Source: Pustulibacterium marinum
Lineage (GTDB): Bacteria; Bacteroidota; Bacteroidia; Flavobacteriales; Flavobacteriaceae
Direction: 5' to 3'
NCBI RefSeq assembly: GCF_900116665.1
Contig: NZ_FPBK01000006.1
Span: 62,001 to 126,000 of the forward strand
DNA length: 64,000 nucleotides
Shown: piece by piece, positions 8,634 through 16,474 of the stretch
Layout: the number at the start of each line of letters is the position of its first letter
Numbering within the stretch: position 1 is the first letter of the stretch
Translations under genes and position numbers: made by a program
The notes under the pieces: generated by a model
What the model was told of the DNA's origin: nothing
Databases searched by the model: none
What the model saw: the letters and a program-made list of their open reading frames with translations, nothing else

Positions 8634-9846
8634 GAAACAACAAATTTTACATCTTGATTTAGATACCTTTTTTGTTTCGTGTGAACGCTTGATTGATAGT
8701 AGATTACAAAAACGACCTATATTAGTTGGGGGAACGGGAGACAGAGGAGTGGTAGCAGCGTGTAGCTATGAAACCAGACGTTTTGGAGTACATTCTGGTA
8801 TGTCTATGAAAGTAGCCAGAAGGTTGTGTCCAGAAGCAGTAGTGATTCGGGGAAATGCCAGTATTTATACAAAATACTCGCAGACCGTAACAGAAATTAT
8901 ACGTGAGCGAGTGCCTGTTTTTGAAAAAGCAAGTGTAGATGAGTTTTATGCAGATTTAACAGGGATGGATACTTTTTTTGGTTCTTATAAGTATGCAACG
9001 GAGTTACGAAGTACCATTATCAAAGAAACCGGACTTCCTATTTCCTTTGGATTGTCTGGGAATAAAATTGTTTCTAAAGTAGCTACGGGGGAAGCCAAAC
9101 CTAATAATCAACTACGGATTGATGAAGGTTTTGAAAAATTATTTTTAGCGCCTTTATCCATTCAAAAAATACCTTCCGTAGGAGAAAAAACCTATCAGCG
9201 ATTACGAAATCTGGGAATTGATACCGTGGGCATAGTACAGCAAATGCCATTGGAAATGATGACGAGTGCATTGGGACAAAATGGGAAAACCATTTGGTTA
9301 CGTGCACAAGGATTGGATAATCCTCCTTTAGTGCCTTATTACGATCGTAAATCACTGTCTACCGAGCGTACATTTGGGAAGGATACCATAGACCTTGTAA
9401 AGCTTAAAACCACAGTATTTGCTATGGCCGAAAGCCTTGCCTATAATTTGCGTAATGGAAATAGGCTTACTGGATGTATTAGTGTAAAGATTCGGTATTC
9501 AGATTTTAATACCTATACCAAACAATTGAAAATACCTTATACTAGTGCCGATCATATCATCATCCCCAAGGTGATGGAGTTGTTTGAACAATTATACCAG
9601 CGCCGACTGTTAATCCGTTTGGTAGGAGTAAAATTGAGTGACCTAGTGATGGGGCATTATCAGATCAATTTATTTGATGATACTGAAGAAAAACTACGCC
9701 TATATCAGGCATTAGATACCATTCGTAATCGTTTTGGAGAAGGAAGCATTCAGCGAGCTGCTGCCATGGGTGCAAAGACCATTGGCCGTGGCGGTAATGC
9801 ATTCAATGGAGAACCCCCCATATTGCTAGCACATCGTAATCGTTAA
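8632..9846 (+). CDS. Y-family translesion DNA polymerase (UmuC/DinB-like)
   Basis: This is an error-prone lesion-bypass DNA polymerase of 404 residues. The catalytic acidic residues are present: D9 and D11 in HLDLDTFF, and the SVDEFYADL motif of the palm. A tandem helix-hairpin-helix thumb (IPSVGEKTYQRLRNLGI) and a little-finger domain follow. A sliding-clamp binding motif QINLF sits at residues 344-348. The start ATG lies four bases after a -7 element inside the operator. The next gene starts on the last base of this stop codon (TAATG), coupling it to the DnaE2-type polymerase. Whether it is closer to UmuC or DinB/ImuB cannot be settled by eye. Confidence 0.92.
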   Translation: MKQQILHLDLDTFFVSCERLIDSRLQKRPILVGGTGDRGVVAACSYETRRFGVHSGMSMKVARRLCPEAVVIRGNASIYTKYSQTVTEIIRERVPVFEKASVDEFYADLTGMDTFFGSYKYATELRSTIIKETGLPISFGLSGNKIVSKVATGEAKPNNQLRIDEGFEKLFLAPLSIQKIPSVGEKTYQRLRNLGIDTVGIVQQMPLEMMTSALGQNGKTIWLRAQGLDNPPLVPYYDRKSLSTERTFGKDTIDLVKLKTTVFAMAESLAYNLRNGNRLTGCISVKIRYSDFNTYTKQLKIPYTSADHIIIPKVMELFEQLYQRRLLIRLVGVKLSDLVMGHYQINLFDDTEEKLRLYQALDTIRNRFGEGSIQRAAAMGAKTIGRGGNAFNGEPPILLAHRNR

Positions 9847-12809
9847 TGTATACCAATTGTCATTCATATTATTCGCTTCGCTTTGGTACTTTTTCTGAGG
9901 AAGCCTTGCTAGAGTTGGCTGCAGCCTGCAAGGTAACTACACTAGCGTTGACCGATATTAATAATACGTCGGCCTGTTTAAACTTTATTCGAAAGGCAGC
10001 TACGTTTGCCATTAATCCCGTTGTAGGCATCGATTTTCGGAATGGTGCATCCCAGTGCTTTGTAGGGCTAGCAAAGAGCAATGTGGGGTTTCGGAATTTG
10101 AATACGTTTTTATCTGCTCATTTACATGATAAAACTCCTTTTCCTGCCCAGGCACCGTTGATGGAAGATACCTATATCATATATCCTTTTGAACAAGTAC
10201 TGCAATTAGAAAAAACGGAATTTGCATCAAACGAATTCATTGGAGTGAGTATAGAAGAACTACGGAGATTACCTTTTACCAGCTATCAAAGTTATACCGA
10301 TAAGTTGGTATTGCAACAGCAAGTAACGGTTAGAAATAAGCGAGATTTCAATGCACACAGATTACTACGCGCTATAGATAACAATTGTTTGTTAAGCAAA
10401 TTACCAACTTCAGAAGAATGTAAGGAAACCGATAAGATGCATTCCATGACTGATTTGCAGCAATATTGCGAACAGTTTCCTTTTCTTTTGAAAAATACGG
10501 AACGTATATTAAACTCTTGTACGGTTGATTTTTCATTTGGGAATAAAAGTACCTCTCAAAATCAACGTGTGTTTTTAGAAAGTCCTGAAGCAGATTTTGA
10601 GTATCTTAAAAAGTTAGCCTATGGTGGAGTTTCCAAACGCTATGAGAACCCTGATGCGGTAGTATACAAAAGGTTGGAAACAGAATTGAAAACCATTCAA
10701 AAGATGCATTTTGTATCCTATTTTTTAATCAATCATGAGATCATTCAGTATGCAAAGTCTCGTGATTTTGTACATGTAGGAAGGGGGAGTGGAGCCAATA
10801 GTTTAGTCGCTTATTTGATTGGAATTACAGATGTAGACCCTATTGAGCTAGATTTGTATTTCGAAAGATTTATCAATCCATATCGTATGTCTCCACCCGA
10901 TTTTGATATTGATTTTTCCTGGAAAGATAGAGAAGAAATTACGCAATACATTTTTCAACGATTTCCCAATGTAGCCTTGTTGGGAGCATACAATACGTTT
11001 CAATACCGTGCAGTAGTACGCGAACTGGGAAAAGTTTTTGGACTACCAAAAGAAGAGATTGATAAAATAAGTGTAGGCAAGTACGAGCAGGTAACATTGG
11101 ATTCTTTTGGACATTTAGTGGTGAAATATGGTCAACTAATTCATGGCTTTCCCAACTATGTAAGCGTACACTCCTGTGGTATTTTAATACTAGACCGTCC
11201 TGTTCATGATTTTTCAGCAACCATGCTTCCGCCTAAAGGATTTCCAACAGTGCAGTTTGATATGTTAATTGCAGAAGATGTGGGGATTTATAAGTTTGAT
11301 ATTTTGGGGCAGCGAGGTTTAGCCAAGATCAAAGAAACGCTAGACATTATAAAGTACAATCAGCCAAATGCTCCTGCTATAGATATAACCGATGTTTCCA
11401 AGTTTAAAAATGATCCCAAAGTAAATGCCATGCTTAAAGAGGGGAGAGCTACCGGAGCTTATTATGTAGAATCGCCTGCCATGCGTGGTTTAATGCAAAA
11501 ATTACAAACGTCTGATTATTTAGGATTGGTGGCCGCCAGTTCCATCATTCGTCCTGGAGTATCGGGTTCGGGAATGAAACAAGAGTATATAAAAAGACAC
11601 CGCAATGTAGAACGCCGTAAAGATGCACACCCTATTTTACTTGCTATAATGCCCGAAACCTATGGAATTATGGTATATCAAGAAGATGTATTGAAAGTAG
11701 CACATCAATTTGCAGGATTGAACTTGGGGGAAGCAGATGTGTTACGCAGAGGAATGAGTGGCAAATACCGGTCGCGTACAGAGTTTTTGGAAGTTGAAGC
11801 CAAGTTTATGGCCAATTGTAAAGAAAAAGGATATGATGAATCTTTAACACTAGAAGTGTGGGAACAAATTAAAAGTTTTGCCGGCTATGCTTTTGCCAAA
11901 GGACATTCGGCTTCTTATGCAGTGGAAAGTTACCAAAGTCTTTACCTTAAATGTTACTATCCCATGGAGTTTATGGTTGCTGTGTTGAATAACGGTGGCG
12001 GCTTTTACAGTACAGAACATTATTTGCACGAAGCTCGTAAATGTGGTGCTAAAGTAGAAGCTCCTTGCATCAATCAAAGTGTACATGAAAACGCTATAAA
12101 AGGAACTACTATTTATTTAGGATTAGGCTATTTGAAAGCATTGGATCAGCTTACGGTACAACGCTTGTTAACGGAGCGTAATTTTAATGGTCCGTATACG
12201 TCATTACAAAATTTCATTGACCGTGTAGCTGTAGGAATTGATGCTTTAACCATTTTAATACGTATTGGAGCTTTTCGGTCTACCGGAATCACCAAAATGG
12301 AATTACTCTGGCAAGCCATTTTTGCTTTACAAGGCAAAAAGAAGTGTACTGTACAAAACCAGCTGTTTGCTACACAGCACAAATCGTTTCAATTGCCCAA
12401 ATTGCAATCCGGTTGGTTAGAAGATGCCTATGATCAAATGGAACTATTAGGATTCCCGCTGTGTGATTATTTTAATTTGATTCAGGAATCTTTTGAAGCA
12501 GGTCAAATATGGGCACAGGAAATGCCACAATACATTGGTCAAAAGGTATTGCTATATGGACTATTGGTCAATACGAGGTTTCACAAAGGTTCTAATAAAA
12601 AGCTTATGAGGTTTTCTACTTTTGTAGATAGAAAGGGGACCTATTTTGATGCCGTTCATTTTCATGCTGTGGTAGAAAAATATCCTATACATGGTATTGG
12701 CGTGTATGCTTGTTATGGAACGATTATAGAGGACGTTGGTTTTTGTAGTGTAGAGATAATTTCTTCAAGAAAATTAGCGCTAAAACCAGATCCTAGAGGA
12801 AATGTTTAA
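9846..12809 (+). CDS. DnaE2/ImuC-like DNA polymerase III alpha subunit
   Basis: This is a C-family DNA polymerase of 987 residues, shorter than replicative DnaE (about 1100-1200) and in the range of DnaE2/ImuC error-prone enzymes. A PHP domain begins the protein (CHSYYSLRFG). The polymerase core carries GRGSGANSLVAYLIG and the catalytic aspartates D352, D354 and D356 in PDFDIDF. A QNQLF string near residue 835 resembles a sliding-clamp motif. It is translationally coupled to the Y-family polymerase, the partnership seen in ImuB-ImuC mutasomes. There is no ImuA here; a UmuD-like gene is nearby instead. Confidence 0.92.
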   Translation: MYTNCHSYYSLRFGTFSEEALLELAAACKVTTLALTDINNTSACLNFIRKAATFAINPVVGIDFRNGASQCFVGLAKSNVGFRNLNTFLSAHLHDKTPFPAQAPLMEDTYIIYPFEQVLQLEKTEFASNEFIGVSIEELRRLPFTSYQSYTDKLVLQQQVTVRNKRDFNAHRLLRAIDNNCLLSKLPTSEECKETDKMHSMTDLQQYCEQFPFLLKNTERILNSCTVDFSFGNKSTSQNQRVFLESPEADFEYLKKLAYGGVSKRYENPDAVVYKRLETELKTIQKMHFVSYFLINHEIIQYAKSRDFVHVGRGSGANSLVAYLIGITDVDPIELDLYFERFINPYRMSPPDFDIDFSWKDREEITQYIFQRFPNVALLGAYNTFQYRAVVRELGKVFGLPKEEIDKISVGKYEQVTLDSFGHLVVKYGQLIHGFPNYVSVHSCGILILDRPVHDFSATMLPPKGFPTVQFDMLIAEDVGIYKFDILGQRGLAKIKETLDIIKYNQPNAPAIDITDVSKFKNDPKVNAMLKEGRATGAYYVESPAMRGLMQKLQTSDYLGLVAASSIIRPGVSGSGMKQEYIKRHRNVERRKDAHPILLAIMPETYGIMVYQEDVLKVAHQFAGLNLGEADVLRRGMSGKYRSRTEFLEVEAKFMANCKEKGYDESLTLEVWEQIKSFAGYAFAKGHSASYAVESYQSLYLKCYYPMEFMVAVLNNGGGFYSTEHYLHEARKCGAKVEAPCINQSVHENAIKGTTIYLGLGYLKALDQLTVQRLLTERNFNGPYTSLQNFIDRVAVGIDALTILIRIGAFRSTGITKMELLWQAIFALQGKKKCTVQNQLFATQHKSFQLPKLQSGWLEDAYDQMELLGFPLCDYFNLIQESFEAGQIWAQEMPQYIGQKVLLYGLLVNTRFHKGSNKKLMRFSTFVDRKGTYFDAVHFHAVVEKYPIHGIGVYACYGTIIEDVGFCSVEIISSRKLALKPDPRGNV

Positions 12810-12873
12810 ATTTTCTAATAGCCAGATTTATTAAAAGAATGATGTTTGATTCGTCGGAATACAGAATCCCAGC

Positions 12874-12908
12874 TACAAAAAAAGAGTTCCAACGGTAGTT
12901 AGAACTCT
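12874..12908 (-). terminator. Rho-independent terminator downstream of the cold-shock gene
   Basis: Read on the minus strand, 7-bp arms AGAGTTC/GAACTCT enclose a 12-base loop and are followed directly by a run of Ts. It ends the leftward unit from the cold-shock gene. The rightward polymerase gene ends nearby, but the plus strand lacks a T run. Confidence 0.75.
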
Positions 12909-12986
12909 TCAACGAGAAATAATAGTACACGTCTACGTACTAATATGTTATGCGTAGCTATAGGATAGCGCTAGGCGCTTATAGTA

Positions 12987-13421
12987 CTATGCTTTTTTGA
13001 TATTGACAGCCTTATAACCTTTTGGCGATCGTTCTTTTTCAAAAGTGACACGGTCTTGTTGTTTGATCAAGTCCAGAAGATCACTGGTATGAAAGAAGAT
13101 GTTATCTCCATTTCCATTTTCTTCGCGGATAAAACCATAGCCTTTTTCCAGGATAAACTTCTCTACAAAACCGGTTTTAATAGGATCTTCTTCCTCAATA
13201 GGAGCCGCTCCCAGTTGTATGTCTTCCAGTTTTATTTCTTCTCTTGGTGCATCGGGCGGAGTATCTTGTAGATGTCCGTTTTCATCTACATAGACCAACA
13301 TATCCTTTAATTCAAGGCCTTTGTTGTTATCAGTTTTACGCTGTTCTCTGCGTTCCGCCTTTTCCTTTAACTTCTTTGCTTTCTTCTTTGCCTTTTCTTT
13401 CTTTGAAAAAGAGTCTGCCAT
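12987..13421 (-). CDS. Cold-shock domain protein with a basic N-terminal extension
   Basis: This is a 144-residue RNA-binding protein. The last 60 residues form a cold-shock domain with RNP1-like GYGFIREENG and RNP2-like NIFFHTSDL. The first 30 residues are extremely Lys/Arg-rich (KKEKAKKKAKKLKEKAE), and a linker follows. This extended layout differs from the 65-70-residue single-domain CspA. It follows the DEAD-box helicase by 29 bp on the same strand, so the two may form a cold-inducible RNA-remodelling unit. Confidence 0.88.
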   Translation of the reverse strand: MADSFSKKEKAKKKAKKLKEKAERREQRKTDNNKGLELKDMLVYVDENGHLQDTPPDAPREEIKLEDIQLGAAPIEEEDPIKTGFVEKFILEKGYGFIREENGNGDNIFFHTSDLLDLIKQQDRVTFEKERSPKGYKAVNIKKA

Positions 13422-13450
13422 ATATGTTTAAAATTAGTTATACGTTATTT

Positions 13451-14572
13451 TTATAATGCTGAAACTTCATATTCCGGTATGTCGGAACCTATCAGTTTTT
13501 CTATAGCTCTTATATACGCCTTTTCATCCATATTACAAAATGAAATGGCAATTCCTTCCATTCCTGCACGTCCGGTTCTTCCAATTCGGTGTACATAGGT
13601 TTCAGGAACATTTGGTATTTCATAATTGATCACCAGGGGCAATCCTTCAATATCAATACCTCTGGCGGCAATATCAGTAGCCACCAAAACATCTATCAAT
13701 CCATCTTTAAAAGACTGTAGTGCTCGTAAGCGGGTATTTTGTGATTTATTTCCATGAATGGCCGCACCTTGTATGCCTATTTTTTCCAGATACTGAATAA
13801 GTCGGTTAGCGCCACGCTTGGTTCTGGTAAATACCAGTGTTTGTGTTTGCGGATATTTTTTCAATACAGCTACCAGAGCTTTCCTTTTTTCATCTTGTGG
13901 TAAATAGCACGCCTTTTGGGTGACCAATGTTCCGGTAGAAGAAACAGGAGTAACCGCTATTTCAATAGGATTCTTTAAAATAGTGAGGGCAAACTTCTTA
14001 ATGGCGTGGGGTAGGGTTGCTGAAAAGAATAAAGTTTGACGTTGCTTAGGAAGCATGGCCAAAATTTTCTGAATATCCTTAATGAAACCCATATCCAGCA
14101 TAGTATCAGCCTCATCCAAAACTACAGTTTCAATATATGATAGCTGAATATGTCCACTCTGGATAAGGTCTAGCAATCTACCAACAGTACCTATGATCAC
14201 GGCTGGTTTTTGTTGCAACTGTTTAAGCTGCTTAGTATGAGGAACACCTCCCACAATTACCTGACTTCTAATAGTTAAAAACTCACTGTAAGTAGTGTAG
14301 TTTTCATGTACTTGCATAGCCAGTTCGCGAGTAGGAGTAATGACCAAAACCCTTACTACGGGTTGTTTTTTTGGATGGTTATGCAACAATTGTAAAGTAG
14401 GAATAGCAAATGCAGCTGTCTTTCCCGTACCCGTTTGGGCACACCCAATCACGTCCCTGCCTTCTAGTATTACAGGAATCGCCTTTTGTTGAATCTCCGT
14501 TGGATGCGTATACCCCATCAAAGCAGTAGCTTTAACAATGGGATCTATAACATTAATTTCTTTAAAATTCAT
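13451..14572 (-). CDS. DEAD-box ATP-dependent RNA helicase, RhlE-like
   Basis: This is a compact 373-residue RNA helicase with both RecA-like domains and no C-terminal extension. Motifs in order are the Q motif region (GYTHPTEIQQKAIP), Walker A AQTGTGKT (about 44-51), PTRELA, DEAD in VLDEADTMLDMGF, SAT in FFSATLP, ARGIDI and HRIGRTGRAG. It probably unwinds structured RNA during ribosome assembly or cold adaptation. The RhlE label rests on general resemblance. About 250 bases of non-coding DNA lie upstream and may form a long 5' leader, as is common for cold-shock genes. Confidence 0.9.
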   Translation of the reverse strand: MNFKEINVIDPIVKATALMGYTHPTEIQQKAIPVILEGRDVIGCAQTGTGKTAAFAIPTLQLLHNHPKKQPVVRVLVITPTRELAMQVHENYTTYSEFLTIRSQVIVGGVPHTKQLKQLQQKPAVIIGTVGRLLDLIQSGHIQLSYIETVVLDEADTMLDMGFIKDIQKILAMLPKQRQTLFFSATLPHAIKKFALTILKNPIEIAVTPVSSTGTLVTQKACYLPQDEKRKALVAVLKKYPQTQTLVFTRTKRGANRLIQYLEKIGIQGAAIHGNKSQNTRLRALQSFKDGLIDVLVATDIAARGIDIEGLPLVINYEIPNVPETYVHRIGRTGRAGMEGIAISFCNMDEKAYIRAIEKLIGSDIPEYEVSAL

Positions 14573-14895
14573 ACGTGTTTTGTTCGTTATCCAAAGGAGG
14601 TTATACCAACTTATAGGGCTATGCGTAAGTGTATTGTGTATTTGTTGTTAGCCATTAAACGCTCATTACAAATACCCTTAATTTATTTACCGGAAGGAAA
14701 TTGAAAAACAAAAACTGAGGGGATGTCCGTAGCTTCCATAAGCTTCGTTACCAAAGCAAACACAGTAACCTGTAAATGAATTAAGTCGTAAATTTACAGC
14801 AAATAAATGGGATTCACTATTCAATTCGTATTTATTCTATAAACACCCCATCTAAACTAACCGCCATCCTAAACTTTTCGTCATCCCGAACCCAA

Positions 14896-14979
14896 CGTCA
14901 TCCTGAACTCCATCCTGAGTGATTTTGAATACCTTGAAAAGGATTCAAAATAGTATCGAAGGGCAGGATCTCATTAAAA
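14896..14979. repeat. Long-loop variant of the GTCATCCTGAA...GGATCTCA element
   Basis: It begins CGTCATCCTGAACTC and ends GGGCAGGATCTCATT, with an internal hairpin (TTTTGAATAC against GGATTCAAAA) replacing the short loop of other copies. It is almost identical to the copy at 15929-16012. Confidence 0.8.
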
Positions 14980-15012
14980 AAATGGAAAATCCTCATGTCA
15001 CCCCGAACCCAA

Positions 15013-15047
15013 CGTCATCCTGAATTCATTTCAGGATCTCATTAAAA
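15013..15047. repeat. REP-like palindrome, short form
   Basis: Arms ATCCTGAA and TTCAGGAT surround a short loop, followed by CTCATTAAAA. It belongs to the dispersed family with copies on both sides of the accessory region. Confidence 0.8.
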
Positions 15048-15064
15048 GAAACGAAAACCCCAAA

Positions 15065-15146
15065 CGTCATCCTGAATTGCCATCCCGAGTGTTTTCAATA
15101 CTGACAGAGAATTGAAAATGTATCGAGGGGCAGGATCTCACTAATA
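15065..15146. repeat. REP-like palindrome, long-loop variant, diverged
   Basis: The same outer ends as the 14896 copy enclose an altered internal hairpin (TTTTCAATAC with ATTGAAAATG). This shows that the loop evolves by compensatory change while the ends are kept. Confidence 0.75.
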
Positions 15147-15150
15147 GAAA

Positions 15151-15555
15151 GGCAGGAACTGCTTAAAATACCCCAAGCAAAATCACATCAAACTAAGTTA
15201 AGCGTAGCGTTTTATGACTGCCTACTATCAATAGTGAATGAAATCAAATATAAAACACATCCGAGTGAAGTTTACTTCCCTTTTTCCAGAATATATCCGA
15301 GCAAAGCTCCGAGATTCAGGAGCGGTTGAGCGACGCGGAGTTTGCCGGATGGTTTTTGGTGCTGTGGGAACAAGCAGCAAAAAATTCCTTAAAAAGGGTG
15401 TCCTTTTCTTTGGTTCGTTTCTTTTGGACAAGCAACTGCGTAGCACATCATGAGTACCTTTAAAAACAATAGAAGTTTACGAATAAAAGAAATGAATAAC
15501 CCTGAAAGGGTAAAACTTGACATTTATACCCAAACCTTAATTCTCAAAAACACAT
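15151..15555. repeat. Long composite repeat, copy 1
   Basis: This roughly 400-bp unit recurs at 48252-48606 and 51318-51830. Shared blocks are AATACYCCAAGCAAAATCAC, TAGCGTTTTATGACTG, an AGTGAATGAAATCAAA block, a TTTGGTTCGTTT block, CTGCGTAGCACATCATGAG and the CCCTGAAAGGG hairpin. The middle differs between copies. No open reading frame is conserved across copies. Confidence 0.75.
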
Positions 15556-15709
15556 ACCCCTAACCCCTGTCAAGAGAAGAAGCACACCTTTAGGAATTGA
15601 GATAAAAACGTTGAGATTCCGTGTCGGAGCACGGAATAATAAAGACATCATAATTCAGTTTCAATTTTTGAATTAAGTCCCATCCTAAACTCTTCGTCAT
15701 CCTAATTTT

Positions 15710-15742
15710 CGTCATCCTGAATTTATTTCAGGATCTCATTAA
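15710..15742. repeat. REP-like palindrome, short form
   Basis: CGTCATCCTGAATTTATTTC followed by AGGATCTCATT. A half copy (CGTCATCCTAATTTT) sits just upstream. Confidence 0.75.
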
Positions 15743-15822
15743 AACAAACGAAAAACCCAAGCCATCCCGAGTGTTTCCAATACAGCAAAAGGATTCAAAA
15801 TGTATCAGGATCAAGCGTAAAA

Positions 15823-15843
15823 AAACAGTTCGGTGAACTGTTT
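15823..15843. repeat. AACAGTTC/GAACTGTT palindrome, copy 1
   Basis: This 21-bp near-perfect palindrome is also found at 48367-48387 and 51040-51060, each time followed by an AGAGGCYAGNNGGCG-like block. It belongs to the composite repeat family. Confidence 0.7.
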
Positions 15844-15928
15844 TAACGTAGAGGCCAGCAGGCGCGTTGGCAAAATGTACTCTAATTACCGCTACGTCAC
15901 CCCGAACCCAACGCCATCCTGAATCCAA

Positions 15929-16012
15929 CGTCATCCTGAATTCCATCCTGAGTGATTTTGAATACCTTGAAAAGGATTCAAAATAGTATCGAAGGGCAGG
16001 ATCTCATTAAAA
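15929..16012. repeat. REP-like palindrome, long-loop variant
   Basis: Nearly identical to the element at 14896-14979, including the internal TTTTGAATAC/GGATTCAAAA hairpin, which suggests recent duplication or gene conversion. Confidence 0.8.
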
Positions 16013-16151
16013 GAAAAGAAAAACCCCAAACCACAATAGGGATTCCCCTAGCAAATCCCCAACAAAAACACCTATTCTTGTATAACCAAAAAGGGTTAGG
16101 ATACAAAACAAAAAAGGGGGAGACAAATTTGTTTTGTAAAAGCAGCAGCCG

Positions 16152-16177
16152 AAAAATACCCAATAGTGGGTATTTTT
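16152..16177. terminator. Hairpin AATACCC/GGGTATT with T run
   Basis: Arms AAAAATACCC/GGGTATTTTT enclose six bases and end in a T run, so it could terminate rightward transcription. No gene lies directly upstream, so it might instead be an operator or attenuator for the gene at 16475. Its role is undecided. Confidence 0.4.
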
Positions 16178-16325
16178 TAGCTGTTAACTGTTGTGTATCT
16201 TCAAACATGACAGAGATGGAATAGAGAAAAAAATAGAACTGCACATCAAAGCTTGGTGGCGAGATGAATCCATATCCAATAAAATCATATTTTTTCATAA
16301 CTATAGAATATTTAATTATTAGATC

Positions 16326-16354
16326 AAACAGCAGCGCATACCGCGTTGCTGTTT
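16326..16354. other. Strong stem-loop upstream of the pseudo-subtilase gene
   Basis: A 12-bp stem (AAACAGCAGCGC against GCGTTGCTGTTT, one G-T pair) closes a 5-base loop. No T run follows. It lies about 120 bp before the first accessory gene and could be a leader structure or an old element end. Confidence 0.4.
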
Positions 16355-16474
16355 ATGGTAAAATAACCAAGATAATAGGTGAAATATGGGTGATGAGTAG
16401 GGGAATGCCTATTTTTAAAGTTCTGTTAATTAATATTTTAGTGCTTATTGTTAACTCTTAAAAACCTAAATATC

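Larger units (their letters stand above)
14573..16474. other. Gene-free repeat belt, left flank of the accessory region
   Basis: No credible gene was found in these 1.9 kb. The stretch holds the helicase upstream region, five REP-like palindromic elements, one long composite repeat copy, one repeat fragment, and two hairpins just before the first accessory gene. Short open frames here translate repeat sequence and lack gene-like features. Confidence 0.8.

Noticed and set aside
15228-15453. Opposing short open frames in the composite repeat
   Set aside because: They arise from repeat sequence, overlap each other on opposite strands, and the frame is not kept in the other repeat copies.
14896-16012. 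CRISPR or insertion sequence in the left repeat belt
   Set aside because: The elements are dispersed hairpins of varied length without spacers or any transposase frame.
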